From Pseudomonas lutea (lineage in GTDB: Bacteria > Pseudomonadota > Gammaproteobacteria > Pseudomonadales > Pseudomonadaceae), in assembly GCF_000759445.1 (NCBI RefSeq), contig NZ_JRMB01000001.1:682001-746000 (forward strand): a DNA stretch of 64,000 nt. Direction: 5' to 3'. Position 1 is the first letter of the stretch, and each line of letters opens with the position of its first letter. Positions 1 through 8,641 of this stretch are shown one piece after another. Below the pieces are notes generated by a model. That model saw only the letters and a list, made by a program, of their open reading frames with translations, was not told the origin of the DNA and searched no databases. The translations under genes were made by a program, and so were the position numbers.

Positions 1-84
1 TCAGCCGGGAAGGCGTCTGTGGCTACAATCCAAAATTGAGGGTCAAGATTACCGTCGTCTTCCCGGCTGAAGCCGGTCCCACCA
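1..84. repeat. REP-type palindromic repeat near the window edge
   Basis: The stretch begins tcagccgggaag and ends with ttcccggctgaagccggtcc at about 59-78, so the two halves are inverted copies of the REP family that recurs through this window. It lies upstream of the GntR regulator. No coding sequence is supported here. Confidence 0.6.
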
Positions 85-184
85 AAGCACTGCGTGCGTC
101 CAGTGATGATTCACGCCATAGCCACGCCACAGGGCATTCCAATGCCTGTGATATTCTCCGGCGCATTCTGACGGAACGTGATTG

Positions 185-892
185 ATGACTGCGCCAAGCT
201 CTGCACCCGAACGCCGCCTTTACCAGGTAATCGCCGACCGACTGCGCGAGCACATCCGCAAGAACGGCATCGTACCGGGCGCGCGGCTACCGCCCGAGCG
301 GGATCTGGCGCAGTTGCTTGGGGTCTCGCGGCCTTCCTTGCGCGAGGCGTTGATTGCTCTGGAAATCGAAGGCAGTGTCGAGATCCGCATGGGCTCCGGC
401 ATCTACGTTTGTGAGCATCTGCTGGGCGTCAAAGGCAAGACCCGCACGCTGGGCGAAAGCCCCTCGGAACTGATGCAGGCCCGAGCCCTGATCGAGGGCG
501 AGAGCGTCATGCTGGCCTGCCTGCACGGCAGCAAAGCCGATTACAAATACCTGCAGGCCTGCATCGACAAGATGCGCGAAGGCGCGCTCAAAGGCGTTCC
601 GGCGCTGGACGACGATCGCAAATTCCACCAGCGGCTGGCGAAGATGAGCGGTAATTCGACGCTGGTGCGGATTATCACCTCGCTCTTCGAAGAGCGTTAC
701 AGCCCGCTTACTGCACACGTCAGCGAGCACTCCGAAACCCGCGAAACCTGGGCCATGGCCGTGGCCGAACACGAGGCCATCCTGCACGCCGTCCAAACCC
801 GCGACCTGATCGGTGCCCAGACCGCGATGCGTGAGCACCTGCGCAGATCCGAAGCGCGCTGGCTGGATGGCATGGATGCAGAGTTACGGTAG
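185..892 (+). CDS. FadR-subfamily GntR transcriptional regulator, likely for hexuronate genes
   Basis: A 235-residue DNA-binding regulator. Residues about 10-80 form a GntR winged helix (RLPPERDLAQLLGVSRPSLREAL) and about 90-225 an all-helical FCD ligand domain with the usual acidic/His metal-site residues (DDDRKFHQ, EHEAILHA, REHLRR). An in-frame TTG sits one codon upstream; I prefer the ATG at 185. The gene lies beside uxuA and a hexuronate-type MFS gene, the typical position of an ExuR/UxuR-like repressor that responds to a uronate or its derivative. Two identical 13-bp near-palindromes in the uxuA/MFS intergenic region are the likely targets. The assignment to GntR/FCD is firm; the ligand is inferred from context. 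Confidence 0.9.
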   Translation: MTAPSSAPERRLYQVIADRLREHIRKNGIVPGARLPPERDLAQLLGVSRPSLREALIALEIEGSVEIRMGSGIYVCEHLLGVKGKTRTLGESPSELMQARALIEGESVMLACLHGSKADYKYLQACIDKMREGALKGVPALDDDRKFHQRLAKMSGNSTLVRIITSLFEERYSPLTAHVSEHSETRETWAMAVAEHEAILHAVQTRDLIGAQTAMREHLRRSEARWLDGMDAELR

Positions 893-1308
893 GCGGTCAG
901 TTGTTGCGCCGTTGCGGTTACGTCGCAAACAGGCGTCACCCAGTTCTGCACGCATTCATCCTAACCCTTGTAGGAGCGCGCTTGCCCGCGAACGCGTTGG
1001 TACATCTGCTGCAGTTGTAGCGTCTTCACGGCCGTCTTCGCGGGCAAGCGCGCTCCTACAGGTTTTGCGGTGTGCAGGCATGCCCACGCCCACGCGGTCT
1101 GGCGTTGTTGAACCTGCCACGAGATTCGCGCGGAACGCCGGTGTAGGAGCGCGCTTGCCCGCGAACGCGTTGGTACATCCGCCGCAGTTGTAGCGTCTTC
1201 ACGGCAGTCTTCGCGGGCAAGCGCGCTCCTACAGGTTTTGCGGTGTGCTGGTAAGACGCGATTAGCTTGAGGCTTGAGGCTAGAAGCTTGAAGCTCGAAG
1301 CTGACCCA
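893..1308. repeat. Two near-identical 92-bp inverted REP pairs plus a heptamer array
   Basis: This gene-free stretch holds two copies of a 92-bp inverted repeat, 969-1060 and 1142-1233. Each starts tgtaggagcgcgcttgcccg and ends with its reverse complement around a conserved 40-bp spacer that carries a tgtagcgtcttcacg core. The pairs are 173 bp apart. At about 1264-1302 there is a run of degenerate 7-bp units (GCTTGAR-like). This is the REP-doublet arrangement known in pseudomonads; the hairpins could also end the gntR and uxuA transcripts. No gene is seen. Confidence 0.85.
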
Positions 1309-2352
1309 TCACCCCATCGTCTTGCGTATGCCTTCCCAAAGACCGTTCAGATACACAGCCCCCAGCGCGCGGTCGTAGAGACCGTAGCCTGGCCTGCCGG
1401 TCTCGCCCCAGATCATGCGGCCGTGATCGGGACGGTAATAGCCTTCGAAACCGGTCTCGACGTACGCCTTGACGATCTCGGCCATGTCCAGCGATCCATC
1501 CTCGGAGCGGTGGGCGGTCTCGTAGAAATCACCCGCTTCGTTGACCTTCACGTTGCGCAAATGGGCGAAATGGATACGGCCCTGTCCGCCAAACTCCCGC
1601 ACCAGCGACGGGATGTCGTTGCCCAGGTCGGCGCCGAGGGAGCCTGAGCACAGCGTCAGGCCGTTGGCCGGGTCGTCGACCATGGCGAGGATCTGCGCGA
1701 GGTCCTCACGGTTCTTCACCACCCGCGGCATGCCGAACATCGAGCGCGGCGGGTCATCCGGGTGCAGGGCCATCTTGATGCCCGCATCTTTTGCCATCGG
1801 AATGATCCGCTCCAGGAAATACGCCAGCCGTTCGCGCAGCGTGCCTTCGTCAACCTGGGCGTATTCGCTGATCAGCGACCGAAGGATTTCGGGTTCATAA
1901 CTGACGTCCCAGCCCGGCAGGCTGATGCCGTTGTCCAGGTTCGCCTGTTCGATGACCGCCACGTCAAACGCCAGCGTGGTCGAGCCGTCCGGCAGCTCCA
2001 TGGCCAGAGTCGATCGGGTCCAGTCGAACACCGGCATGAAGTTGTAGCACACCACCTTGATTCCGCAGGCCGCCAGATTGCGCAGTGTCTGCCCGTAGTT
2101 GTCGATCAACTGATCGCGGCTCGGCAGGCCGCGCTTGATGTCCTCATGGACCGGCACGCTCTCAATGACCTCCAGGTCAAGCCCGTGGGCGTTGACCGTG
2201 GCCTTGAGGGCGGCAATCTTTTCCAGCGGCCAGACCTCGCCCACGGGGATGTCGTAAATCGCGGAAACCACGCCGGTCATGCCGGGGATCTGGCGGATGT
2301 AGGGCAGGGTGACGGGGTCGCTGTCGCCGTACCACCGGAAGGTCATCTTCAT
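1309..2352 (-). CDS. uxuA: Mannonate dehydratase
   Basis: UxuA dehydrates D-mannonate to 2-keto-3-deoxygluconate in cytoplasmic hexuronate (glucuronate) breakdown. The 347-residue protein opens with the family signature ([21 protein letters not shown]). Metal and active-site blocks are intact: [22 protein letters not shown] and [11 protein letters not shown]. It is a little shorter than the E. coli enzyme, matching the shorter bacterial form. The ATG at 2352 follows an AAGGA seven bases upstream. It diverges from the MFS transporter at 2690. Fructuronate reductase and uronate isomerase genes are not in this window, so the pathway must be completed elsewhere. Confidence 0.95.
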   Translation of the reverse strand: MKMTFRWYGDSDPVTLPYIRQIPGMTGVVSAIYDIPVGEVWPLEKIAALKATVNAHGLDLEVIESVPVHEDIKRGLPSRDQLIDNYGQTLRNLAACGIKVVCYNFMPVFDWTRSTLAMELPDGSTTLAFDVAVIEQANLDNGISLPGWDVSYEPEILRSLISEYAQVDEGTLRERLAYFLERIIPMAKDAGIKMALHPDDPPRSMFGMPRVVKNREDLAQILAMVDDPANGLTLCSGSLGADLGNDIPSLVREFGGQGRIHFAHLRNVKVNEAGDFYETAHRSEDGSLDMAEIVKAYVETGFEGYYRPDHGRMIWGETGRPGYGLYDRALGAVYLNGLWEGIRKTMG

Positions 2353-2444
2353 CGCAGGGTCCTTGTTGTTATGTGCGCCTACCGCTCAAAGCCCAGGCCG
2401 GAAGAACGGCCAACGGCCCGAACCGGGTTGCGAAGCAGCATAGA

Positions 2445-2457
2445 TTGGTCAGGCCAA
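2445..2457. promoter_or_regulatory. Putative GntR/UxuR-type operator, copy 1
   Basis: The sequence TTGGTCAGGCCAA is a near-palindrome (outer TTGG/CCAA arms) in the divergent uxuA-MFS intergenic region. An identical 13-mer lies at 2560-2572. The TTGGTC...CCAA architecture resembles operators of FadR-subfamily GntR proteins such as UxuR/ExuR. Binding by the product of the 185-892 gene is inferred. Confidence 0.55.
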
Positions 2458-2559
2458 AATATGCAAATCCCGACCGCTCAGCGATAAAACCGCAATTAAA
2501 TCGGCTTTTCGATTTCCCTAACCCGGAATCCGGGTCTAGTATCGGCTGCATTCGGATAT

Positions 2560-2572
2560 TTGGTCAGGCCAA
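2560..2572. promoter_or_regulatory. Putative GntR/UxuR-type operator, copy 2
   Basis: An exact second copy of TTGGTCAGGCCAA, 115 bp from the first and nearer the MFS gene. Two identical sites in one 337-bp divergent intergenic region suggest control of both promoters, possibly with looping. The remainder of 2353-2689 holds a small gaatccgg/ccggattc-like inverted sequence near 2525 but no gene. Confidence 0.55.
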
Positions 2573-2689
2573 TTCAGCGGGGCGGGGTGGAGTGGTTTTT
2601 CACCGATTTCCTGCCCGTGAATCAAGCGCCGGGCGCTATGCGAAGCGGTAACGACGTCTTACTCATAAAAATAATTAGGAGGACTCGCC

Positions 2690-3979
2690 ATGCAGAAAGG
2701 GCGCTGGTTGGTAATTTTTCTGTGCTTCCTCGCGGTGGCCATCAACTACATCGACAGGGCCAACCTCGCGGTTGCCGCCCCCTACATCCAGAAAGAGCTC
2801 GGCCTGGGCTCAGGGCAAATGGGCCTGCTGCTCAGCGGTTTCTTCTGGACCTACGCACTCATGCAAATGCCGTTTGGCTGGTTCGTCGACAAGGTCGGCG
2901 CACGCATCGCCTTGCCATTGGCCGTGGCCTGGTGGTCACTGTTCACGGCAGCCACCGCGGCGGCCAGCAGCCTGGCAGCGATGTTCGGCTGCCGACTGAT
3001 GCTCGGCGTCGGGGAAGCCGGTGCCTATCCGTCTTGCGCGAAAATCGTCAGCCAATGGTTCGACATCAAGGAACGCGGCTTTGCCACCAGCATCTTCGAC
3101 AGCGGCTCACGGGTCGGGTCGGCGCTGTCTATCCCGCTGGTGGCGTTGATCATTGAATTCTGGGGCTGGCGCGCGTCGTTCGTCATCACGGGCGCGGTGG
3201 GCCTGATCTGGGTAGTGGGCTGGTTCCTGATCTACAAGGAACCCCAGGCCGTGGCCGCCATCGAGCAGCACGAAGCGGGCAAGGCGGCGACCCTGGCCGC
3301 ACGACCCAAAGTCAAATGGGCGTCGCTGTTCCGCCACCGCACTCTCTGGGGAATGATGCTGGGCTTCTTCTGCCTGAACTTCGTGATCTACTTTTTCATC
3401 ACCTGGTTCCCGACCTACCTGGTGACCGAGCGCGGCTTTTCGCTGAAATCCCTTGGGACACTGGGCACCATTCCCGCTGTCGCGTCCATCGTCGGTGGCT
3501 GGATCGGTGGGCTCACCTCCGACGCGTTATACCGCCGAGGGTGGAGCCTCACTGCAGCGCGCAAGACCTGCATCGTCGGCGGCATGCTGATGTCCTCAAG
3601 CATTTCACTTTCGGTGTTCACCGAAAGTACCTACGCGATGCTCGGATTCTTCAGCCTGGCGTATGCGAGCCTGGCATTTGCCGGCGCGAGCATCTGGTGC
3701 CTGCCCGCTGACGTGGCACCGACCCCGGCCCACGTGGCCTCGATTGGCGGTATCCAGAACTTCGCGTCCAACACGGCCGGTATTTTTATCACCACGTTTA
3801 CCGGCTTCATGCTGGTGATCGGCAACGGCTCGTTTACCGCGCCGTTAATGACTGCGGGGGCGTTTGCCTTACTCGGCGCGTTCAGCTACCTGTTCATCGT
3901 TGGCAAGATCGAACCGTTTTCGACCACGCCGGAGGATGCTGCGGCTGTAGATGCGCCAGTGGTGGTTCAGCGCATCTGA
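2690..3979 (+). CDS. MFS transporter, anion:cation symporter family, likely hexuronate uptake
   Basis: A 429-residue inner-membrane permease with about 12 hydrophobic segments. The first helix carries the ACS-family signature INYIDRANLAVAAPYI, followed by the MFS loop motif GWFVDKVGAR and the VGEAGAYPS segment typical of ExuT/GudP/glucarate-galactonate porters. The ATG follows a strong taggagga ribosome site. Its divergence from uxuA, with shared operator-like sites, points to D-glucuronate, mannonate or a related acid as substrate. Family assignment is firm; the exact sugar acid is inferred. Confidence 0.88.
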   Translation: MQKGRWLVIFLCFLAVAINYIDRANLAVAAPYIQKELGLGSGQMGLLLSGFFWTYALMQMPFGWFVDKVGARIALPLAVAWWSLFTAATAAASSLAAMFGCRLMLGVGEAGAYPSCAKIVSQWFDIKERGFATSIFDSGSRVGSALSIPLVALIIEFWGWRASFVITGAVGLIWVVGWFLIYKEPQAVAAIEQHEAGKAATLAARPKVKWASLFRHRTLWGMMLGFFCLNFVIYFFITWFPTYLVTERGFSLKSLGTLGTIPAVASIVGGWIGGLTSDALYRRGWSLTAARKTCIVGGMLMSSSISLSVFTESTYAMLGFFSLAYASLAFAGASIWCLPADVAPTPAHVASIGGIQNFASNTAGIFITTFTGFMLVIGNGSFTAPLMTAGAFALLGAFSYLFIVGKIEPFSTTPEDAAAVDAPVVVQRI

Positions 3980-4028
3980 GTGTTGAACCGCATGCGGGCA
4001 TCACTTTTGCGGTGTGACCACCGACGCC

Positions 4029-4164
4029 TTCCCGGCTGAAGCCGGTCCTACAGTTTGCGCACGACTTGTAGGACTGGCTTTAGCCGGGAAGAGGCCCGTG
4101 CGGGCACCGTTATTTTCGCGGTGTGCCCGCTGACGCTTTCCCGGCTGAAGCCGGTCCTACTGTG
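4029..4164. repeat. Cluster of three REP sequences
   Basis: Alternating copies of ttcccggctgaagccggtcc and its reverse complement (gtaggactggctttagccgg) occupy 4029-4052, 4069-4092 and 4138-4160. They lie between the convergent ends of the MFS gene and the LysR gene, the usual place for REP elements in Pseudomonas, where they may act as a bidirectional mRNA 3-prime barrier. Confidence 0.75.
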
Positions 4165-5065
4165 CGGCGCGCGCTTCGGCTTTGACCGCTGCACGTATGG
4201 CCTCCAGCAGCATCCTGCACGCCGGGTTGTCGTTGTCCGAGCGCCATACCAGGTGCAGCTCGCTCTGCACCCCTTCGCCCAAATCGATGTCACGGAACGT
4301 GACGCCTTTGAACACCACATTGGTGGCGCAGCGCGGCACCAGCGCCAGGCCCATGCCCGCATTGACCAGCGCCAGAATGGTCAACGAGGACCCCAGCCAT
4401 TGCACATACTCGGGCGCGACCTGCGCCGAGCGAAACATGCCGGTGAGCAGTTCGTTGAAGGGCGGGTACGCCGAATGCGAATACATCAGGAACGGCTGAG
4501 CGTCGAGGTCCTGGACGCTGACAGTCGTGGCACTCGCCAGCGGATGCTGACTGGGCACGGCAAGCACAAACGGTTCGCGCACCAGGCACTCGGTTTCATA
4601 ACCGGGCTGCAGCAACGGCGCCCGCACGATGCCCAGGTCGATGCGCCGCGCGCGCAGGGCTTCGTGTTGCTGATAGGTGTTGAGCTCGGTCAGGGAAATC
4701 TTGACGTGGGGCTGGTTCTGCCGCGCTTCGGCGATGACCCGCGGTAAAAATTCGTACACCGCGCTGCCGACAAAGCTGATGGTCACCGAGCCGATGTCAC
4801 CTTCGGCAAAGCGTCTGGCAGCAATGGCCGCCTGATGCGCGCGTTCGAGCAGAGTCTGCGCTTCGATGAAAAACGCCCGACCTGCTGCCGTCAACGCAAC
4901 GCTGCGGGTATTGCGGGTGAACAACTGGACACCAAGCGAATGCTCAAGGAGCTGGATCTGCCGGCTCAGCGGTGGCTGGGTCATATTCAGGCGTTCCGCT
5001 GCCCTGCGAAAGTTGAGTTCGGTGGCGACGGTGGTGAAGCAGCGCAACTGGGCTAGCTCAAACAT
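4157..5065 (-). CDS. LysR-family transcriptional regulator of the glucarate-type genes
   Basis: A 302-residue LTTR. The N-terminal HTH reads LRCFTTVATELNFRRAAERL then TQPPLSRQIQLLE, followed by the long linker and a periplasmic-binding-like effector domain (about 90-295). The HTH type groups with the BenM/CatM-like branch. It is divergent from the MFS/dehydratase operon at 5191-7876, the standard arrangement for an activator of adjacent catabolic genes. The effector is unknown; a sugar dicarboxylate is likely from context. Confidence 0.9.
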   Translation of the reverse strand: MFELAQLRCFTTVATELNFRRAAERLNMTQPPLSRQIQLLEHSLGVQLFTRNTRSVALTAAGRAFFIEAQTLLERAHQAAIAARRFAEGDIGSVTISFVGSAVYEFLPRVIAEARQNQPHVKISLTELNTYQQHEALRARRIDLGIVRAPLLQPGYETECLVREPFVLAVPSQHPLASATTVSVQDLDAQPFLMYSHSAYPPFNELLTGMFRSAQVAPEYVQWLGSSLTILALVNAGMGLALVPRCATNVVFKGVTFRDIDLGEGVQSELHLVWRSDNDNPACRMLLEAIRAAVKAEARAAQ

Positions 5066-5092
5066 TGATCCATTCCCGGTATCAATCGACAG

Positions 5093-5105
5093 TCAATCTA
5101 GATTA
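5093..5105. promoter_or_regulatory. Candidate LysR T-N11-A box
   Basis: The 125-bp divergent region holds TCAATCTAGATTA, a T-N11-A motif built on a perfect 10-bp palindrome AATCTAGATT (5095-5104). LTTR proteins recognise such boxes upstream of their target genes. Its place between the divergent LysR and MFS genes makes it the best site here; binding is inferred. Confidence 0.4.
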
Positions 5106-5190
5106 GACGGCAACAATGGCAGCGGTCCATCATCCGGGCAGGCTTTAATTTGCTCATCCCACAAAAAATACAAAGACCGGGAGTCGCGCC

Positions 5191-6582
5191 TTGAACACAG
5201 TTCCCTCCAGTGAGCTCAACAGCTCCGCTGATCCCGCCGTACTGGCCCGCGCCGCCGCGAAGGTAAAACGTCACGTTTTGCCGTTGTTCGTGGTCATGTT
5301 CATCGTCAACTACATTGATCGGGTGAACATCGGCTTCGTCCGCAGCCACATGGAAACCGACCTCGGCATTGGCGCTGCGGCGTACGGTCTGGGCGCCGGT
5401 CTGTTTTTTGTTGGCTATGCGCTGTTCGAAGTGCCTTCCAACCTGCTGCTGCAACGCTTCGGCGCCCGAGCCTGGCTGACGCGCATCATGTTCACCTGGG
5501 GTGCGGCGGCGATGGCCATGGCGTTCGTGCGCGGCGAGACCAGCTTTTATGTGTTGCGCTTCGTCCTCGGCGCGGCGGAGGCGGGGTTCTTCCCGGGCAT
5601 CATCTATTACTTCACCCAGTGGTTACCTTCGAGCGAACGCGGCAAGGCCATGGCCATCTTCCTCAGCGGCTCGGCCATCGCGTCGGTGATCTCGGGCCCT
5701 GTTTCCGGTGCCTTGCTCGGCGTCAGCGGTCTGAACCTGCACGGCTGGCAGTGGATGTTCATCATCGAAGGCTTCGCCTCCATCGCCCTGTGCGGCTTCG
5801 TCTGGTTCTGGCTGCAATCGCACCCCCGCGAAGCCAAATGGCTGAGCGAAGAAGAGAAGGGCGCATTGATCAGCGCCATCGACGCCGAGCAGCGCGCGCG
5901 TGAAGCGGCACAAGTGATCAAGCCGTCGATCTTCAAGCTCCTCGCCGACCGGCAGATCCTGCTGTTCTGCTTCATCTACTTTTCCGTGGCCCTGACCATC
6001 TACGGCGCGACCTTCTGGCTGCCGAGCATGATCAAGAAGATGGGCAGCCTGAGCGACTTCGAGGTCGGGCTGTTCAATTCGATCCCATGGATCATCTCGA
6101 TCATTGCCATGTACGGTTTCGCCGCACTGGCTGCACGCTTCAAGCATCAGCAGGCATGGGTCTCCCTGACCCTGGTGATCGCCGCCTGCGGGATGTTCAT
6201 GTCCACCTTCGGCGGACCAGTCTTCGCCTTCGTCGCGATCTGCTTTGCGGCCATCGGTTTCAAGGCGGCTTCAGCACTGTTCTGGCCCATTCCCCAGGGC
6301 TACCTGGACGCGCGCATCGCCGCCGCGGTGATTGCGTTGATCAATTCGGTCGGCAACCTGGGCGGCTTTGTTGCGCCGACGGCGTTCGGTTTTCTGGAGC
6401 AGAAAACCGGCTCCATTCAAGGCGGCCTCTACGGCCTGGCAGCGACCTCGCTGGTGGCGGCAGTGGTGATCTTTTTTGCCCGCACCACGCCGCGAGGTGA
6501 GCCACGCCGCCCGCCGTTGGCTGAGCCGGATCCGCGTCATGCCGCCGCCTCGCTCAGCTCAACCCCCAGCCTGAAACCCTGA
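5191..6582 (+). CDS. MFS transporter, ACS family, likely glucarate/galactarate uptake
   Basis: A 463-residue, 12-segment permease with the ACS signature VNYIDRVNIGFVRSHM, a GYALFEVPSNLLLQRFGAR motif and the LGAAEAGFFPGIIYY segment. The C-terminal 30 residues are hydrophilic. It is 19 bp upstream of the dehydratase gene, so the two are probably one transcript, and it diverges from the LysR gene. The start at 5191 is a TTG following a gggag; an in-frame alternative is possible. Substrate assignment rests on the neighbouring enolase-family enzyme. Confidence 0.85.
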   Translation: MNTVPSSELNSSADPAVLARAAAKVKRHVLPLFVVMFIVNYIDRVNIGFVRSHMETDLGIGAAAYGLGAGLFFVGYALFEVPSNLLLQRFGARAWLTRIMFTWGAAAMAMAFVRGETSFYVLRFVLGAAEAGFFPGIIYYFTQWLPSSERGKAMAIFLSGSAIASVISGPVSGALLGVSGLNLHGWQWMFIIEGFASIALCGFVWFWLQSHPREAKWLSEEEKGALISAIDAEQRAREAAQVIKPSIFKLLADRQILLFCFIYFSVALTIYGATFWLPSMIKKMGSLSDFEVGLFNSIPWIISIIAMYGFAALAARFKHQQAWVSLTLVIAACGMFMSTFGGPVFAFVAICFAAIGFKAASALFWPIPQGYLDARIAAAVIALINSVGNLGGFVAPTAFGFLEQKTGSIQGGLYGLAATSLVAAVVIFFARTTPRGEPRRPPLAEPDPRHAAASLSSTPSLKP

Positions 6583-6601
6583 TTGACCGGGAGAAGTCAT
6601 T

Positions 6602-7876
6602 TTGAAAATCATACGCGTCGCTGTCACACCGATCGCCTTTCGTGATCCGCCCTTGCTCAACGCCAGCGGCATCCATGAGCCCTTTGCGTTGCGCTCGATC
6701 ATTGAGGTCGAAACCGACAACGGCTACATCGGCCTGGGCGAAAGCTACGGCGATGCGCCGGCGCTTGCGATCCAGCAGCAGTTGCAGAGCCAGCTCATCG
6801 GCATGGACCCGTTCAACCTCAACCAACTGCGCGCGGTGGTCAAAGCCACCGTCGCGGCAAACAAGCCCGCGAGCGTTGCCGGTGCCGAGCTGGCGCCCGG
6901 CTCCCACGCCAGCAAAGCCGTGAGTAACGCCTACTCGGCCTTTGAGGTGGCGTTTCTCGACGTACAGGCACGCTCGATGAACCTGCCCCTGGTTGACCTG
7001 TTGGGCGGGGCTGTTCGTGATCGTGTGCCGTTCAGCGCTTACCTGTTTTTCAAATACGCCCAGCACGCCGACTCGCCCTATGCACCGGACAGTTGGGGTG
7101 AGGCCCTGAGTGAAGAGCAAATCGTCGCCCAGGCGCGGCGGATGATCGAGGCCTACGGCTTCAAAAGCGTCAAGCTCAAGGCAGGCGCGCTGGAACCCGA
7201 GCACGAGGTGTCGTGCATCAAGGCGTTGAAAAAAGCCTTTCCGGGATATCCCCTGCGCATCGACCCGAACGGTAACTGGTCGCTGGAAACCTCCATCCGC
7301 ATGGCCGAACTGCTCGGTGACGACTTGCAGTACTACGAAGACCCGACGCCGGGCCTGGAGGGCATGGCCGAGCTGCACAAACGCACCGGCCTGCCGTTGG
7401 CGACCAATATGGTCGTGACCGACTTCGACGAATTCCGCCGCAGCGTCGCCTTGAACAGCGTGCAGATCGTGCTCGCCGACCACCATTACTGGGGCGGGCT
7501 GCGCGACACCCAGGCGCTGGCGAAGATGTGTGAAACCTTCGGTCTTGGGGTGTCGATGCACTCCAACTCACACCTGGGCATCAGTCTCATGGCCATGACC
7601 CACGTCGCCGCCGCTGTTCCGAACCTGGACTTCGCCTGCGACACTCACTACCCGTGGCAAGAACCGGACGAAGAAGTGATCAAAGGCGGCAAACTGCCCA
7701 TCGTCGACGGCTGCGTCCACCTCACCCGCGAGCCCGGGCTGGGCCTTGAACTTGACTATGACCAGCTCGGCAAACTCAACGACCAGTTCTTGAGCTGCGG
7801 GATCCGCCAACGTGACGACGTTCGGCAGATGCAGAAATACAAACCCGAGTGGAAAGCGGTCAAGCCGAGGTATTGA
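6602..7876 (+). CDS. gudD: Glucarate dehydratase-like enolase-superfamily enzyme
   Basis: A 424-residue acid-sugar dehydratase. Catalytic landmarks of the glucarate dehydratase branch are visible: the KxK pair in SVKLKAG, metal ligands in DPNGNW, YEDPTPG and the TNMVVTDFDEF segment, and the His of MHSNSHLGISLMAM. Glucarate dehydratase converts D-glucarate to 5-keto-4-deoxyglucarate in the cytoplasm. The start is read as a TTG at 6602 with a gggag ribosome site upstream. The downstream 5-keto-4-deoxyglucarate enzyme is not in this window. The close GudX/idarate-type relatives cannot be excluded without a phylogeny. Confidence 0.85.
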   Translation: MKIIRVAVTPIAFRDPPLLNASGIHEPFALRSIIEVETDNGYIGLGESYGDAPALAIQQQLQSQLIGMDPFNLNQLRAVVKATVAANKPASVAGAELAPGSHASKAVSNAYSAFEVAFLDVQARSMNLPLVDLLGGAVRDRVPFSAYLFFKYAQHADSPYAPDSWGEALSEEQIVAQARRMIEAYGFKSVKLKAGALEPEHEVSCIKALKKAFPGYPLRIDPNGNWSLETSIRMAELLGDDLQYYEDPTPGLEGMAELHKRTGLPLATNMVVTDFDEFRRSVALNSVQIVLADHHYWGGLRDTQALAKMCETFGLGVSMHSNSHLGISLMAMTHVAAAVPNLDFACDTHYPWQEPDEEVIKGGKLPIVDGCVHLTREPGLGLELDYDQLGKLNDQFLSCGIRQRDDVRQMQKYKPEWKAVKPRY

Positions 7877-8271
7877 GGTCAGGGGAATGGCCAGCGGTGC
7901 AGTCGTGGGACGGGGTGTGACGCGGAGCGTCACGGGATGCATACCCACGCGGAGCGTGGGCACCATCAGCGAGCAGATAACGCATGGGGTCAGCGGGCAT
8001 CCTCGTTGCAGACCCACCGCTTTCGCCAGCAAGCCGGCTCCTACAGGACTGTGTTCAGCCAGTGGGACCGGGGGTGACGCGGAGCTTCCCGGGATGCGTG
8101 CCCACGCTGAGCGTGGGTACGATCAAACAGCATCGTTCAGGCCGCAGATCCGTCAGCGCCTGAACTGGCCTCTTCCCGGCTAAAGCCAGTCCCACTAACA
8201 GCAGCGCGTGCATGCCATGAGAGTAGGGTTGACCGCACCGGACTGTGGGACTGGCTTCAGCCGGGAAGCTT
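7877..8271. repeat. Mosaic of REP and acgcggagcgt-type hairpin repeats
   Basis: This stretch carries two copies of a Pseudomonas dispersed repeat: hairpins gtgacgcggagcgtcac and cccacgcggagcgtggg (about 7917-7962), and a second, degraded version at about 8074-8130. Interleaved are REP pieces (ttcgccagcaagccggctcc near 8021; ttcccggctaaagccagtccc near 8174; gtgggactggcttcagccggg near 8245). No coding sequence is supported. It separates the convergent gudD and ABC-transporter transcripts. Confidence 0.75.
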
Positions 8272-8636
8272 CTGACCTGCTTCTGATCTGCTTCCGATCT
8301 GCTTTTGATCTTCAAACGCAAAAAGCCCAGACACCACCAAACGCGACTTGGGTGCAGGCTGAACGTAGGTCTCGCTCCGTGAGCCGAGCGGCATGGAAGC
8401 CGCGAGAGCCGCCCCCCGCCATGGATGGCGGATGGCGGCGGGCCCACGGAGCGGGACCGGAGTGAAGGAACCCCGACGAAGGAGGGGCCAAACCAGGAGC
8501 AGGCACCTTTGGTTACTTGGGGATGGTGCGACTTTCGACTTTTCCAAGTAACTCGCCGAAGGCGAAACCCGAGGCCGTTAGGCCGACGCCTTAGATCTTG
8601 ATCCTGGTCCTGATCCTGATCTTGATCCTGATCTCA
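8272..8636 (-). repeat. Dispersed intergenic element flanked by short tandem arrays
   Basis: At 8272-8315 there are four 11-bp units (CTGACCTGCTT, CTGATCTGCTT, CCGATCTGCTT, TTGATCTTCAA). At 8594-8635 there are seven 6-bp units (GATCTT/GATCCT variants). Between them lies a roughly 270-bp block with several hairpins (around the atggatggcggatggcgg core, the tcgctccgtgagccgagcgg arm and ctcgccgaaggcgaa) and no credible reading frame. I recognise the central block as resembling a Pseudomonas intergenic repeat that often yields spurious short protein predictions. Strand is tentative. Function unknown. Confidence 0.55.
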
Positions 8637-8641
8637 AAGCC

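Noticed and set aside
8312..8506. Short proline/arginine-rich frames inside the 8272-8636 element
   Set aside because: They lack ribosome sites, run over hairpins of the repeat and resemble spurious predictions from dispersed repeats.
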